Source: Streptosporangium carneum
GTDB taxonomy: Bacteria; Actinomycetota; Actinomycetes; Streptosporangiales; Streptosporangiaceae
Direction of reading: 5' to 3'
Length of the DNA: 64,000 bases
Assembly (NCBI RefSeq): GCF_027922005.1
Contig: NZ_BSEV01000002.1
Span: 310,001 to 374,000 of the forward strand
In this document: in pieces, positions 32,081 through 39,669 of the stretch
Numbering within the stretch: position 1 is the stretch's first letter
How the letters are laid out: every line of letters starts with the position of its first letter
Notes under the pieces: model-generated
What the model saw: only the letters and a program-made list of their open reading frames with translations
Told to the model about the DNA's origin: nothing
Databases searched by the model: none
Made by a program: the position numbers and the translations under genes

Positions 32081-33421
32081 ATGAGTGCGCAGTCAGGGGA
32101 ATCGATCGACCCTAATTTCATATTCGGTGCGGTTATGCGCCGATGGCGGGAGAACGACCGCAAGATAGGGTTGCGCAGGGCTGCCGACGAGCTCAGCATG
32201 AACTTCTCCCACCTGGCGAAATGGGAGCGCGGCGAGCGTCCTGTGCCGTCCGACATGATCCACAAGCTTGATCACGTGTACGCGGCCGACGGCCTCCTCA
32301 TAGCGCTCCACAATCTGATGGCCCGCCATGACGCGCTGCTTGCGATTTCCGATTCGGGGTACCTATCTAGCGGTACATTTGAGGGGAATCTCCCCCACCG
32401 TGAGGATGACGACACCATGGAGCGTCGCGCACTTCTGCAACTTCTCACCGCACTGGGCTACGGATCCGCCATTCCCATGAGCGCCCTGGAAACGATCTTC
32501 TCTCACGCCGAGAGCGTTATAGGCGGGCACGAAAACACCAATTTGGAAGAATGGGAGGAATCTGTCTTCGAGTACGGATTCCTCTATGTGACCCGCCCCC
32601 CGGGCAGTTTGATCAGCAGCGCCACCACAGACTTCGTCGAGATCTCACGCCTCCTCACGATCAGCCAGACCCCGGTGATGCGTTCGGGATTGCTACGGAT
32701 CAGCGCACAGCTCGCGGCCCTTCTGGGGATGGAGTTCAGCGACATCGGTGAGAAAAACGCCTCGCTGCGTTCGTGGCGACTGGCCCGCCGCGCCGCTGAC
32801 GCGACGGAGGACCGGGAACTGCGGGTGTGGGTGCGCGTCCGCGAGGCGTCCTACGCCTTCTGGACAGGACGGCCAGGCTCGATCACGTCCCGGCTGATCG
32901 ACGACGCCGTACAAATCGGCGACAGGACACCGTCCGCGAGCCTCGCACGGGCATTGAGCGTGAAAGCGACTGTGTCGGCCTCCGGGGGGGACACGGAGGC
33001 AACCCGGACTGCCCTGACTGACCTCCAGCGGGCATACGAAAGGATCCCCGACAGGCGCCGCGAGTCTCCGCTCTGGAGCTTCTCCGAACGAAGAATGCAC
33101 TGGGGACAGGCGTACCCCTCCGCCCTCATCGGCGACACCACCGAGGCGACAAAAGCGGTGGAACGGTCACTTGCCCTCTGCCCTGCCGACTATCGCGCGG
33201 ACATCGCCGAGCTCAAGCTGATCCAGGCACTCAGTCTCGCCCACGACCGGGACGTGACCACCAGTCTCGACATCGCGACCGCCGCCACCGAGGGACAGCC
33301 TCTCGGGGCGTCGCGCCGCCGGATCCTCGGCCAGATCGTCGACGCCCTCCCCGAGAAGGCCCGTGCCCTGCCCGCCGCCCGAGACCTCCACGTCCTGGCA
33401 GCGAGCGGCCAGTCGGCCTGA
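32081..33421 (+). CDS. XRE-family regulator with TPR-like C-terminal domain
   Basis: 446 residues from ATG at 32081, chosen because GAGG lies about 6 bases upstream; an ATG at 32054 would add nine residues. HTH at about 12-65 ('MRRWRENDRKIGLRRAADEL', 'NFSHLAKWERGERPVPSDMI'), then an all-helical C-terminal region of about 370 residues with TPR-like alternation ('LRSWRLARRAADATEDRELR', 'AYERIPDRRRESPLWSFSER', 'TEATKAVERSLALCPADYRA'). Such proteins are regulators of development or small-protein pairs in actinomycetes. Codon use is less GC-biased than its neighbours. The Nudix gene follows on the same strand. Confidence 0.82.
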   Translation: MSAQSGESIDPNFIFGAVMRRWRENDRKIGLRRAADELSMNFSHLAKWERGERPVPSDMIHKLDHVYAADGLLIALHNLMARHDALLAISDSGYLSSGTFEGNLPHREDDDTMERRALLQLLTALGYGSAIPMSALETIFSHAESVIGGHENTNLEEWEESVFEYGFLYVTRPPGSLISSATTDFVEISRLLTISQTPVMRSGLLRISAQLAALLGMEFSDIGEKNASLRSWRLARRAADATEDRELRVWVRVREASYAFWTGRPGSITSRLIDDAVQIGDRTPSASLARALSVKATVSASGGDTEATRTALTDLQRAYERIPDRRRESPLWSFSERRMHWGQAYPSALIGDTTEATKAVERSLALCPADYRADIAELKLIQALSLAHDRDVTTSLDIATAATEGQPLGASRRRILGQIVDALPEKARALPAARDLHVLAASGQSA

Positions 33422-33497
33422 CCCTCACAGGGGTTGTCTTCCTAAGCCAGCAATGGCGTCTGTCCTACGAATGGACCGCATCCTAGGAGGCTTCCCG

Positions 33498-33923
33498 ATG
33501 CCGAACCTTTCGCGTCACTCCGTCAGCGTGACGGCGGCGGTGTTCCACGAGGACGGCGGGGTGCTCGCGATCAAGCGACGGGACGACGGACGCTGGGTGC
33601 CTCCCGGAGGAGTCGTCGAGCTCGACGAGTCTCCCGAAGAAGCCGTGGTACGAGAAGTACTCGAGGAGACCGGCGTGATGATCAAGCCAGAGGTCCTGAC
33701 CGGCGTCTACAAGAACATGGTTCTGGGCGTCGTGTCGCTGACCTTCCGCTGCCATGTGATCGGCGGGGCTCCTCGCCCCAGTGACGAGGCTGTGGAGTCT
33801 GTTTGGCTGACACTTGACGAAGTACGCGACCGGATGCCGGAAGCACGAGGGATCCGGGTGCTGGACGCGCTTCGTACGGATGGTCCATTCGTACGGATTC
33901 ACGACGGCACGAGTCTGATCTGA
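33498..33923 (+). CDS. Nudix hydrolase
   Basis: 141 residues from ATG at 33498, with a perfect AGGAGG at 33485-33490. The Nudix box is complete: 'GGVVELDESPEEAVVREVLEETGV' (G-x5-E-x7-R-E-V-x-E-E-x-G), binding Mg2+ and hydrolysing a nucleoside-diphosphate-linked substrate. The N-terminus 'HSVSVTAAVFHEDGGVLAIK' and 'DDGRWVPPGGV' are typical of MutT-like members. It is downstream of the XRE regulator (76 bp), possibly co-transcribed. Substrate unknown. Confidence 0.9.
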   Translation: MPNLSRHSVSVTAAVFHEDGGVLAIKRRDDGRWVPPGGVVELDESPEEAVVREVLEETGVMIKPEVLTGVYKNMVLGVVSLTFRCHVIGGAPRPSDEAVESVWLTLDEVRDRMPEARGIRVLDALRTDGPFVRIHDGTSLI

Positions 33924-34085
33924 GCCAGGTCGTCCTGTCCTGGCACCGGCTCGCTCCTCCTCGAGCAGAGCGGCTCAGCGGAGACGACGAGGAAGGTGTG
34001 ATCCACGCCCAACAGCCGTCTCACATGGCATGAGACGAATTCAAGAGGTGTGGAGGCGAAGCTCTCGTCGAGTCCCGGCCGGGTG

Positions 34086-34163
34086 TGGTTGGGGCGGGCA
34101 TCGGGCGCACCACCGAAGGGCGGGCCTCACGGGTGGGCTGGAACCGGCCCACCCGGCGCAGCC
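34086..34163 (+). repeat. Dispersed repeat, copy B
   Basis: Inverted partner of 31071-31150; about 11 differences in 78 bp. It directly abuts the unit that holds the AAA ATPase and its arrays. Confidence 0.85.
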
Positions 34164-34247
34164 GATCGCCTTCGACGACTCGCCGCCGTACGGCCAGGCG
34201 GCTGTCGCCTCGGCCCTCTTCCTTGATGTAGATCACAGCAGTCGACC

Positions 34248-34322
34248 GACATTTGACGAGCTGTAGTACCGACAACTTAGAAAGGAAGAAGCGACATTTC
34301 ACGGAAACTTAAACCGACAGGC
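34248..34322 (-). repeat. Left phased array flanking the AAA ATPase
   Basis: The GACA cores start at 34248, 34271, 34293 and 34316, so spacing is 23, 22, 23 bp. Odd units read CCGACATTTGACG or GCGACATTTCACG, even units read CCGACAACTT and CCGACAGGCT. The same alternation and spacing are found on the other side of the ATPase. Orientation is direct; on the ATPase sense strand the unit reads AAATGTCGGTT. Confidence 0.9.
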
Positions 34323-34494
34323 TGTGACCCTGGACATCGGGCACCTGCCGGCCACAGTGGCGCCGGCGTCCCGATCTCGGTCGTGTCCGCCCCAAAGGAT
34401 CGATCCCCTCCGAGGCGGCCGACGTCACCGTCCCGGGGACGGCCGCTCGAACAACCGTCGTGGCGGACACCCGCCGACTGTCACGAATGACCGG

Positions 34495-35748
34495 TCATCT
34501 GTCCCAGAGAGCGCTGATGGGCAACGCTGTCAGCCGGTCTCCGAACGACAGTGATCTCGCACCGGTGTAGAAGACGAACCCGTGGACGAAGTCCTCCCCC
34601 AGACTGTCGCGTAGAGCCACGAGCCCTTTGAAATCGTCCTGGTTGACGGAGTCGGTTGCTTTGGCCTCCACACCGACGACACGCCCGTTGTTGCGTTCGA
34701 GCACAAGGTCCACCTCGGCTCCCTGGCTGATCCTCCAGTGATGAAGCCCGATTCGGAACGGTGCCCATGTGGCCTGTTTCGCGATCTCGTTGACGATGAA
34801 CGACTCGACAAGGGGCCCTCGCGCCGGCGAGATCCGGGCGGCCAGACCGTCGGCGTCGACCCCGATGAGGTGAGTGGCCAAACCGGTGTCGGTAACGTGA
34901 AGCTTGGGCCGGCGGACCGCCCGAGCCACGAGATTCCGAGACCAGGCCGGAACCTGGCGGATCAGGAAGACGGTCTCCAGCAGGCCGAGATAGCGGGTGA
35001 CCGTGGTGCGGTGAAGCTGGAGGTCGCTACCGACCTTGACCAGGTTCGGCTCCTGTGCCGTGCTCGCGGCGGCGATGCCCAGCAGCTGTCGGAGGTTGCT
35101 CGGTTCCTCGATTCTCGCCATCTCCCTGATGTCGGTGTCGATGACCGACTGCACGTAGGCGCGATACCACGAGTCTCTGGTGAGCTCCGATCTCATCGCC
35201 ACGGCCTCCGGATAGAAGCCGCGGCAGATCAGCTCGAAGTAGTCCCGGCGGCCGTGGTCACTGAACGACGGGGACCGCAACGCCTCGGGATCGTTGAAGG
35301 CGGTGACGAGGAAGGAGTCTCCTCTCCCTTCGAGCTCCTCCTGGGCGAAGGGCCAGACTTCCAGGACCCCCGCACGGCCCGCGAGCGACTCACTCAGCGA
35401 CGGCGTGGACAGAAACCTTGTCGATCCGGCCAGGACGAACTGCCCTCGGTCAGTCTTCCGGTCGACTTCCGCCTTGACGGCCAGAACGAGGTTGTCCCCC
35501 CCTCTCTGGATCTCATCGATCATCATCGGACGAGAGTCCTCGGCGACAAAGGCGACGGGGTCGGCCTGGGCGGCCGATCTCAGCGAACCGTCGTCCAGGG
35601 TGAGGTAGGTTCCCCCTCTGCCATGGTTGAGCTGCTGGAGCAGGGTCGTCTTGCCCGACTGCCTGGGACCGTTGACGATCACCACTCTGAAGGCGTCGAG
35701 GAACTCCTCGGCATGCCCGGCCACATGCCGTGAAACCAGTTTCGCCAT
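34495..35748 (-). CDS. AAA ATPase with C-terminal DUF4143 domain
   Basis: 417 residues from ATG at 35748 (GGAGGGGAG upstream). Walker A 'VNGPRQSGKTTLLQQL' (Lys33), Walker B 'SRPMMIDEIQRGGDN', sensor-like 'GQFVLAGSTRFL', a middle winged-helix-like region ('VGSDLQLHRTTVTRYLGLLE'), and a DUF4143 C-terminus with PD-(D/E)xK-like 'GAEVDLVLERNNGRVVGVEA' followed by Lys. This AAA_14/DUF4143 family is widespread, often sporadic, and its function is unknown. Both sides carry phased 22/23-bp arrays, and the upstream array forms an open frame whose stop overlaps this start. Confidence 0.88.
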   Translation of the reverse strand: MAKLVSRHVAGHAEEFLDAFRVVIVNGPRQSGKTTLLQQLNHGRGGTYLTLDDGSLRSAAQADPVAFVAEDSRPMMIDEIQRGGDNLVLAVKAEVDRKTDRGQFVLAGSTRFLSTPSLSESLAGRAGVLEVWPFAQEELEGRGDSFLVTAFNDPEALRSPSFSDHGRRDYFELICRGFYPEAVAMRSELTRDSWYRAYVQSVIDTDIREMARIEEPSNLRQLLGIAAASTAQEPNLVKVGSDLQLHRTTVTRYLGLLETVFLIRQVPAWSRNLVARAVRRPKLHVTDTGLATHLIGVDADGLAARISPARGPLVESFIVNEIAKQATWAPFRIGLHHWRISQGAEVDLVLERNNGRVVGVEAKATDSVNQDDFKGLVALRDSLGEDFVHGFVFYTGARSLSFGDRLTALPISALWDR

Positions 35749-35784
35749 CACGTCTCCCCTCCTGACGCCAACCCTCGATCACCC

Positions 35785-35890
35785 AACCGACATTTGACGA
35801 ACTCTCCAACCGACAGATTACAGAGATCGAGACGACATTTCACGGGATCCTCAACTGACAGATGACTCACCTCCAACCGACATTTGAGAG
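35785..35890 (-). repeat. Right phased array flanking the AAA ATPase
   Basis: The GACA cores start at 35789, 35812, 35834, 35857 and 35879: spacing 23, 22, 23, 22 bp. Units alternate between AACCGACATTTGACGA-like and AACYGACAGATKA-like sequences, a 45-bp double unit. Read on the ATPase strand it is open and encodes a 15-residue repeat, VKCRL-x4-LSV-x3. It lies immediately upstream of the ATPase start and could be an operator, a replication-type iteron set or a leader. Confidence 0.9.
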
Positions 35891-36021
35891 GAGCCGCAGC
35901 ACTCTCACGATGAGACACCACACTGCGTCCTCCCGCGTTCGGCGGCCCCCGAGCCGTACGTGTTCGACGACTCCTCGCAGAAGTCAGGTCGCCGTACGGC
36001 CAGGCGATCGGCGTCCGGCGA

Positions 36022-36330
36022 TCAGGCGGCGTGCGGCTCGAACCGCACCGAGCCCAGGTCGTGCCCCGGGGTGAGACGGACATCGGCGTTCAGTGCCGCG
36101 GCAAGACGTCGCAGCAGAGCGATCGTCGGCGCGGTGCCGCCCTCTTCGATGCACTCGATGTCGTCCTCAGTCATGCCCGCGCGTTCGGCGAGTTCCGCGA
36201 CAGTCAGTTCAAGGGCGTTACGGCGGCCGTACAGAGCCTTGCCGAAGGCCAGAGAGTCCCGGATCGTGATCCGTTCTGGATCCTCGGCCTGAGACTCAGA
36301 TCGCCCCCAACGGGTGTGACAACCAGCCAT
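36022..36330 (-). CDS. XRE-family antitoxin-like protein (HigA-like)
   Basis: 102 residues from ATG at 36330. HTH 'LTVAELAERAGMTEDDIECI' and 'TAPTIALLRRLAAALNADVR' near the C-terminal half; N-terminal helix 'IRDSLAFGKALYGRRNALEL'. This layout is that of HigA/MqsA-like antitoxins. No toxin gene is visible on either side: upstream are 330 bp with no convincing frame, downstream is the phased array. It may be an orphan regulator of the neighbouring ATPase or a remnant of a toxin-antitoxin pair. Confidence 0.72.
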   Translation of the reverse strand: MAGCHTRWGRSESQAEDPERITIRDSLAFGKALYGRRNALELTVAELAERAGMTEDDIECIEEGGTAPTIALLRRLAAALNADVRLTPGHDLGSVRFEPHAA

Positions 36331-36659
36331 CACACCTTCCTCTCGTAGATCTCAGCCTCAGCCCCCTGCTGGTCGCATTCACAGATCTTCTGCGATCGGA
36401 CCGCCCTGGCGCAGCTGTACGGGCTCGTGTCTCGGTGCCCAGGAAGGTTTTTCCACCTTGACGGCACAGGTCATCAGCGAATGAGCCGGAGCGAGCGGAG
36501 ATTCCCGGCAGGGCCGTGAAGGCCCGGGGTTCGGACGGCCTACAGCGGGCTGCATGTGGGTGTCGGACGGCTGAAAGCGCGTTGCAGGCGGTCGGCCCGT
36601 CAATGGTGACGCGGGCCCCCACCGAGCCCGCACGGTTCACACTCACATGGGAGACCCCG
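36331..36659. other. Intergenic region between XRE gene and secreted protein
   Basis: About 330 bases with no reliable gene. A 31-codon minus-strand frame (36379-36474) upstream of the XRE gene was noted but has no recognisable similarity. The region must contain two divergent promoters. Confidence 0.4.
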
Positions 36660-37121
36660 ATGAACCGCACCATCCGCACTCTGCTGGGAGCCGCCGCCAC
36701 CGCCGGAATCGTCGCCCTGGGCGTCCCGGCCCTCAGCTCCGCCGCGAACGCGTCGACCGCGTCGAGCACGTCCGCCACGGGCGTCACCGGCACGGCCTCC
36801 GCCGTCAGCGACCTCAGGCGGGCGGGCCAGCCCTTCCTGTTCAACTACACCTTCAACGGCCACCTCAAGGTCGCCGGCGGCAACTTCACCGTCGGCCGCC
36901 GCGTCTACCTGGTCGTCAAGTACAACACCGGCCGGATCGCGTTCTCCAGGTGGCAGGTCGCCAAGACGCACTCCATCACTCCCGGCGGGACCATCTACGT
37001 GGAGACGACGATCGCCGCCCCCTGCTCCGGGAGCAGGAACGGCTACGCCCGCGCGTACGACGAGGCCACCAGGACGTGGTCCCCTCGGCTGGCAGTGGAC
37101 ATCTGCCAGCGGATCGACTGA
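36660..37121 (+). CDS. Secreted protein of unknown function
   Basis: 153 residues. Sec signal 'TIRTLLGAAATAGIVALGVP' with cleavage likely after Ala-Asn-Ala near residue 32. The mature part is a beta-rich domain: 'LFNYTFNGHLKVAGGNFTVG', 'VYLVVKYNTGRIAFSRWQVA', 'TIYVETTIAAPCSGSRNGYA', with two cysteines (APCSG, DICQ) that could pair. The repeated extended strands suggest an immunoglobulin-like or jelly-roll fold. No family recognised. Single gene. Confidence 0.65.
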   Translation: MNRTIRTLLGAAATAGIVALGVPALSSAANASTASSTSATGVTGTASAVSDLRRAGQPFLFNYTFNGHLKVAGGNFTVGRRVYLVVKYNTGRIAFSRWQVAKTHSITPGGTIYVETTIAAPCSGSRNGYARAYDEATRTWSPRLAVDICQRID

Positions 37122-37341
37122 CCCCTCGCCGGCATGAGGTCATCCCGCCATGGCCGACGAACCCCTCCGCGCCCGGCGAGACGGCGACGGCCAGGCGCCC
37201 TCGCCGGGCGTGGAGGGGAGACCGCACGGGGACACCCGTCCTTCCGTATCCGGCCGAACCCGTCGCGGATCAGGCGCCGACCGTGTCGTCGGCGGTGGAA
37301 CACGGCAGGCTCCCGGTCGCGACCGATTAGGAGGTGACTGA

Positions 37342-38229
37342 TCAGGGCCGGGATCCACCCGCCTCAACGGTCTTCACGATGAGGTCGTGGACGGGGCGGG
37401 GCTTGGCCGACAGGAGGGTGGTCAGGTCGGTGTCGCGGGCTTCGAGGAGGCCCGCGTTGGCGTTGGAGAACAGCGAGAGCGCGTGGGTGACCTGGTAGGG
37501 CTCCAGGCCGCTGCCCGCCAGGGCCTCGCGTGTGTCGTGGAGGGAGACGGTCCGGTACTCGACGGTGCGGTCAAGCGCTTCGGTGAGCGCCTCGGCGATG
37601 TCCTGTCCACCGATGGCGACGACGCCCTCGAGTTCGTAGGTCTTGTCCGCGTGACGGCTGCGGCCGTCCGCTTCGAGGTCGCGCTGGGTCTCCGCCGCCA
37701 CCCGTACGGCCACGTCCGCCAGATCGTCCCTCGTCACGACCGACACCCTGCCGTCGCCGAAGGGGGCCGCGAAGACACCGGTGGCGGCGGCCGACTCGAT
37801 TCCCGCCGCGGCGAGGCCGACCGGCACCTCCGCGTACAACCCGTTGCGCAGGATGGTCACCTCGAACGGGGCGGCGGCCAGGCGTGCCTCGGTCCAGCGG
37901 TGCGGGAGCGCGAGGGTCATCAGATCACCCGAGCCCGCCAGGCTGGTGTAGATCACATGCCGAACGCCCGCCACGGCGGCCGCGTCGACCACGGCCCCGT
38001 GGCGGGCGAGCACCACGTCGTCCTCGGCGTACCCGGCCGAGATGAAAACCAGCACATCCACGCCCTTGAAGCCCTCGGTCAGGGTCGCCGGGTCGTCGAA
38101 GTCGATCCGCCTCACCGTCGTGCCGTCGCCAGATCGGCTGCCCGCCACCACCTCCACGTCCTCCACCGAAGACAGGCCTTGGAGAACCAGGCCGCCGAGC
38201 CCTCCGGAAACACCGGTGACGAGAATCAT
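37342..38229 (-). CDS. NAD(P)H:quinone oxidoreductase / NmrA-type reductase (YtfG/Qor2-like)
   Basis: 295 residues from Met-Ile-Leu-Val-Thr-Gly (38229). Rossmann motif 'MILVTGVSGGLGGLVLQGLS' (G-x2-G-x2-G), 'VDVLVFISAGYAEDDVV', 'VRHVIYTSLAGSGDLMT', 'FEVTILRNGLYAEVP' - atypical SDR of the NmrA/YtfG class. It probably reduces quinones or other electrophiles with NADPH. It is divergent from an HxlR regulator, the arrangement of qor2-qorR in Corynebacterium, so induction by quinone or thiol stress is expected. Confidence 0.88.
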   Translation of the reverse strand: MILVTGVSGGLGGLVLQGLSSVEDVEVVAGSRSGDGTTVRRIDFDDPATLTEGFKGVDVLVFISAGYAEDDVVLARHGAVVDAAAVAGVRHVIYTSLAGSGDLMTLALPHRWTEARLAAAPFEVTILRNGLYAEVPVGLAAAGIESAAATGVFAAPFGDGRVSVVTRDDLADVAVRVAAETQRDLEADGRSRHADKTYELEGVVAIGGQDIAEALTEALDRTVEYRTVSLHDTREALAGSGLEPYQVTHALSLFSNANAGLLEARDTDLTTLLSAKPRPVHDLIVKTVEAGGSRP

Positions 38230-38310
38230 CAGGACACTCCTTGCGTTGCTCTGATTGGAAACACGTCCGAGCATCCGCGCAGATCGGCGGGGCCGTAAGG
38301 AGGCACTCTC

Positions 38311-38739
38311 GTGTCAGTCACGAACACGCCCATAACTTCCCAGGTCAGCGCACCTGTCACCACCGGGCCGTGTGGCGAGGACGACTGCGGCATCCGAGAC
38401 GTGCTCGACCGGCTCGGCGACCGGTGGACCGTGCTGGTGATCGTGGAACTGTCGAAGGGCACACGCCGGTTCCGCGAGTTGCATCGAGCGATTCCGGGGA
38501 TCTCACAGCGAATGCTGACGCTGACCACCAAACGGCTCTGCCGGGACGGGCTCGTCGAGCGGAACGCCTATCCGACCATCCCGCCGCAGGTCGACTACCG
38601 CCTCACGGAGATGGGACGCAGCCTCGCCGACACCGTCTTCGGCCTGGCCGACTGGTCGCGCGACCACAAGAACGCCATCGCCGCCGCCCGCGACCGCTGG
38701 GACGCCGATCACCCCGGCGCCGAACCCGCCCTCCGGTGA
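38311..38739 (+). CDS. HxlR-family redox-type regulator (QorR-like)
   Basis: 142 residues, GTG start preceded by AGGAGG. HxlR winged HTH: 'CGIRDVLDRLGDRWTVLVIV', 'TRRFRELHRAIPGISQRMLT', 'LCRDGLVERNAYPTIPPQVD', 'YRLTEMGRSLADTV'. Two cysteines at the N-terminus ('GPCGEDDCGIRD') flank the first helix; in QorR and HypR-type proteins a cysteine here senses oxidants. It probably represses the divergent reductase and itself from the 81-bp shared region. Redox sensing is inferred from the cysteine positions. Confidence 0.87.
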   Translation: MSVTNTPITSQVSAPVTTGPCGEDDCGIRDVLDRLGDRWTVLVIVELSKGTRRFRELHRAIPGISQRMLTLTTKRLCRDGLVERNAYPTIPPQVDYRLTEMGRSLADTVFGLADWSRDHKNAIAAARDRWDADHPGAEPALR

Positions 38740-38813
38740 CCGATTGCCGGTCGTGCGCCTTGCCTGCCGTGCGCCTTCACGACGAGAGCCGTGTGCCTTC
38801 ACGACGGGAATCG

Positions 38814-39152
38814 TCACCCGGTACGGCGTCCGCGGGGCATGTCGATCACCATGGACGAGTCGCCGAAATCGGCCACGATCTTGAGCTGACCTCCGAGTGC
38901 CGTCACGTAGGCGGCCAGTGTGGCCACTTCACTGATCGCCCCGCTCTCGATCTGCGAGACACGCGCCTGCGACACGCCCATCGCCTGGGCGACGTCCTCC
39001 TGCCTCAGGCCAAGCTTGTGTCTCGCCTCAGCCAGCTGGTAGGCACGCTGGCGAATCACTAGCTCATCACGGAGCCTGGCGACCTCCTGCTCGTCCTCAG
39101 GCCGAACGAGCTCAGCACGCAGTTCCTCCCACGTCACCGCCTGATCGCTCAT
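38814..39152 (-). CDS. higA: XRE-family antitoxin (HigA-like)
   Basis: 112 residues from ATG at 39152; the start overlaps the toxin stop (TAATG). HTH 'LAEARHKLGLRQEDVAQAMG' and 'VSQARVSQIESGAISEVATL'; C-terminal strands 'AYVTALGGQLKIVADFGDSS'. The toxin-first order and coupling identify a HigBA-like type II module. The antitoxin should neutralise the toxin and repress the operon. The 39509-39669 region upstream of the toxin is AT-rich (TAATAAATTTCTTATG) and is the probable promoter and operator. Confidence 0.85.
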   Translation of the reverse strand: MSDQAVTWEELRAELVRPEDEQEVARLRDELVIRQRAYQLAEARHKLGLRQEDVAQAMGVSQARVSQIESGAISEVATLAAYVTALGGQLKIVADFGDSSMVIDMPRGRRTG

Positions 39153-39508
39153 TACTCCTCCTTGAGGTATCGGGCGAAGCGGGCCTCCGCCGTTTTGATC
39201 GCCACGTCGTACCAACCGTTCCAGTCACTGGATTTGTCTCCGGCGACCAGGAAGACGGCTTGACGCCATGGATCGAAGACGAAGAGGATCCGCACCTCGC
39301 TCCGTCCGCTGGATCCGGGTCTCAACTCCTTGAGATTACGGATGGTCGACCCCTGGAGCGTGTCCACCAGAGGCCGCCCCAGGGCAGGGCCTTCCTCTGC
39401 GACTCGATCCAGAGCGGCGGTGACCTGCAAAAGCGTCTGCCTGTCTGTTTTCCGTAGCTCATGAAGCCAGTCACGCACCTCAGGAACGATCACTATCTGC
39501 CAGTCCAC
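39152..39508 (-). CDS. higB: RelE/HigB-family toxin
   Basis: 118 residues. 'VPEVRDWLHELRKTDRQTLL', 'LQGSTIRNLKELRPGSSGRS', 'VRILFVFDPWRQAVFLVAGD' and 'AEARFARYLKEE' match the phage-derived Gp49/HigB-like group of RelE-fold ribosome-dependent mRNA endonucleases. The basic residues expected on the RNA-binding face are present (Lys, Arg). First gene of the pair with the antitoxin directly after. Toxicity is inferred from family. Confidence 0.85.
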   Translation of the reverse strand: MDWQIVIVPEVRDWLHELRKTDRQTLLQVTAALDRVAEEGPALGRPLVDTLQGSTIRNLKELRPGSSGRSEVRILFVFDPWRQAVFLVAGDKSSDWNGWYDVAIKTAEARFARYLKEE

Positions 39509-39669
39509 CTCAGCATAATAAATTTCTTATGTCGCTCCAAGTGCAGCTTTGCCAACTCAGAGTATTCGAACCGTCACGGGTATCAGTCGCTCGTGTCCCG
39601 CGCCACGGTCAGAACAGGACGTTTCCCCGCCAGCCACTCATACCACCTGTCTCGCGCGGCCGTACGGGC

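Larger units (their letters stand above)
33924..34494. other. Repeat-rich intergenic region, 571 bp
   Basis: No gene. In order: repeat copy B (34086-34163), a short element also found beyond the right end of the ATPase unit (TTCGACGACTC at 34171-34181 and a 17-mer ending at 34200; compare 35963-35973 and 35990-36006), and the left 22/23-bp phased array (34248-34322). Confidence 0.7.

Noticed and set aside
34248-35890. CRISPR array
   Set aside because: Units are 22/23 bp with no unique spacers and no cas gene nearby; the pattern fits protein-binding iterons instead.
36379-36474. 31-codon frame upstream of the orphan XRE gene, considered as a toxin
   Set aside because: Too short, no ribosome site, and no resemblance to RelE, HigB or HipA toxins.
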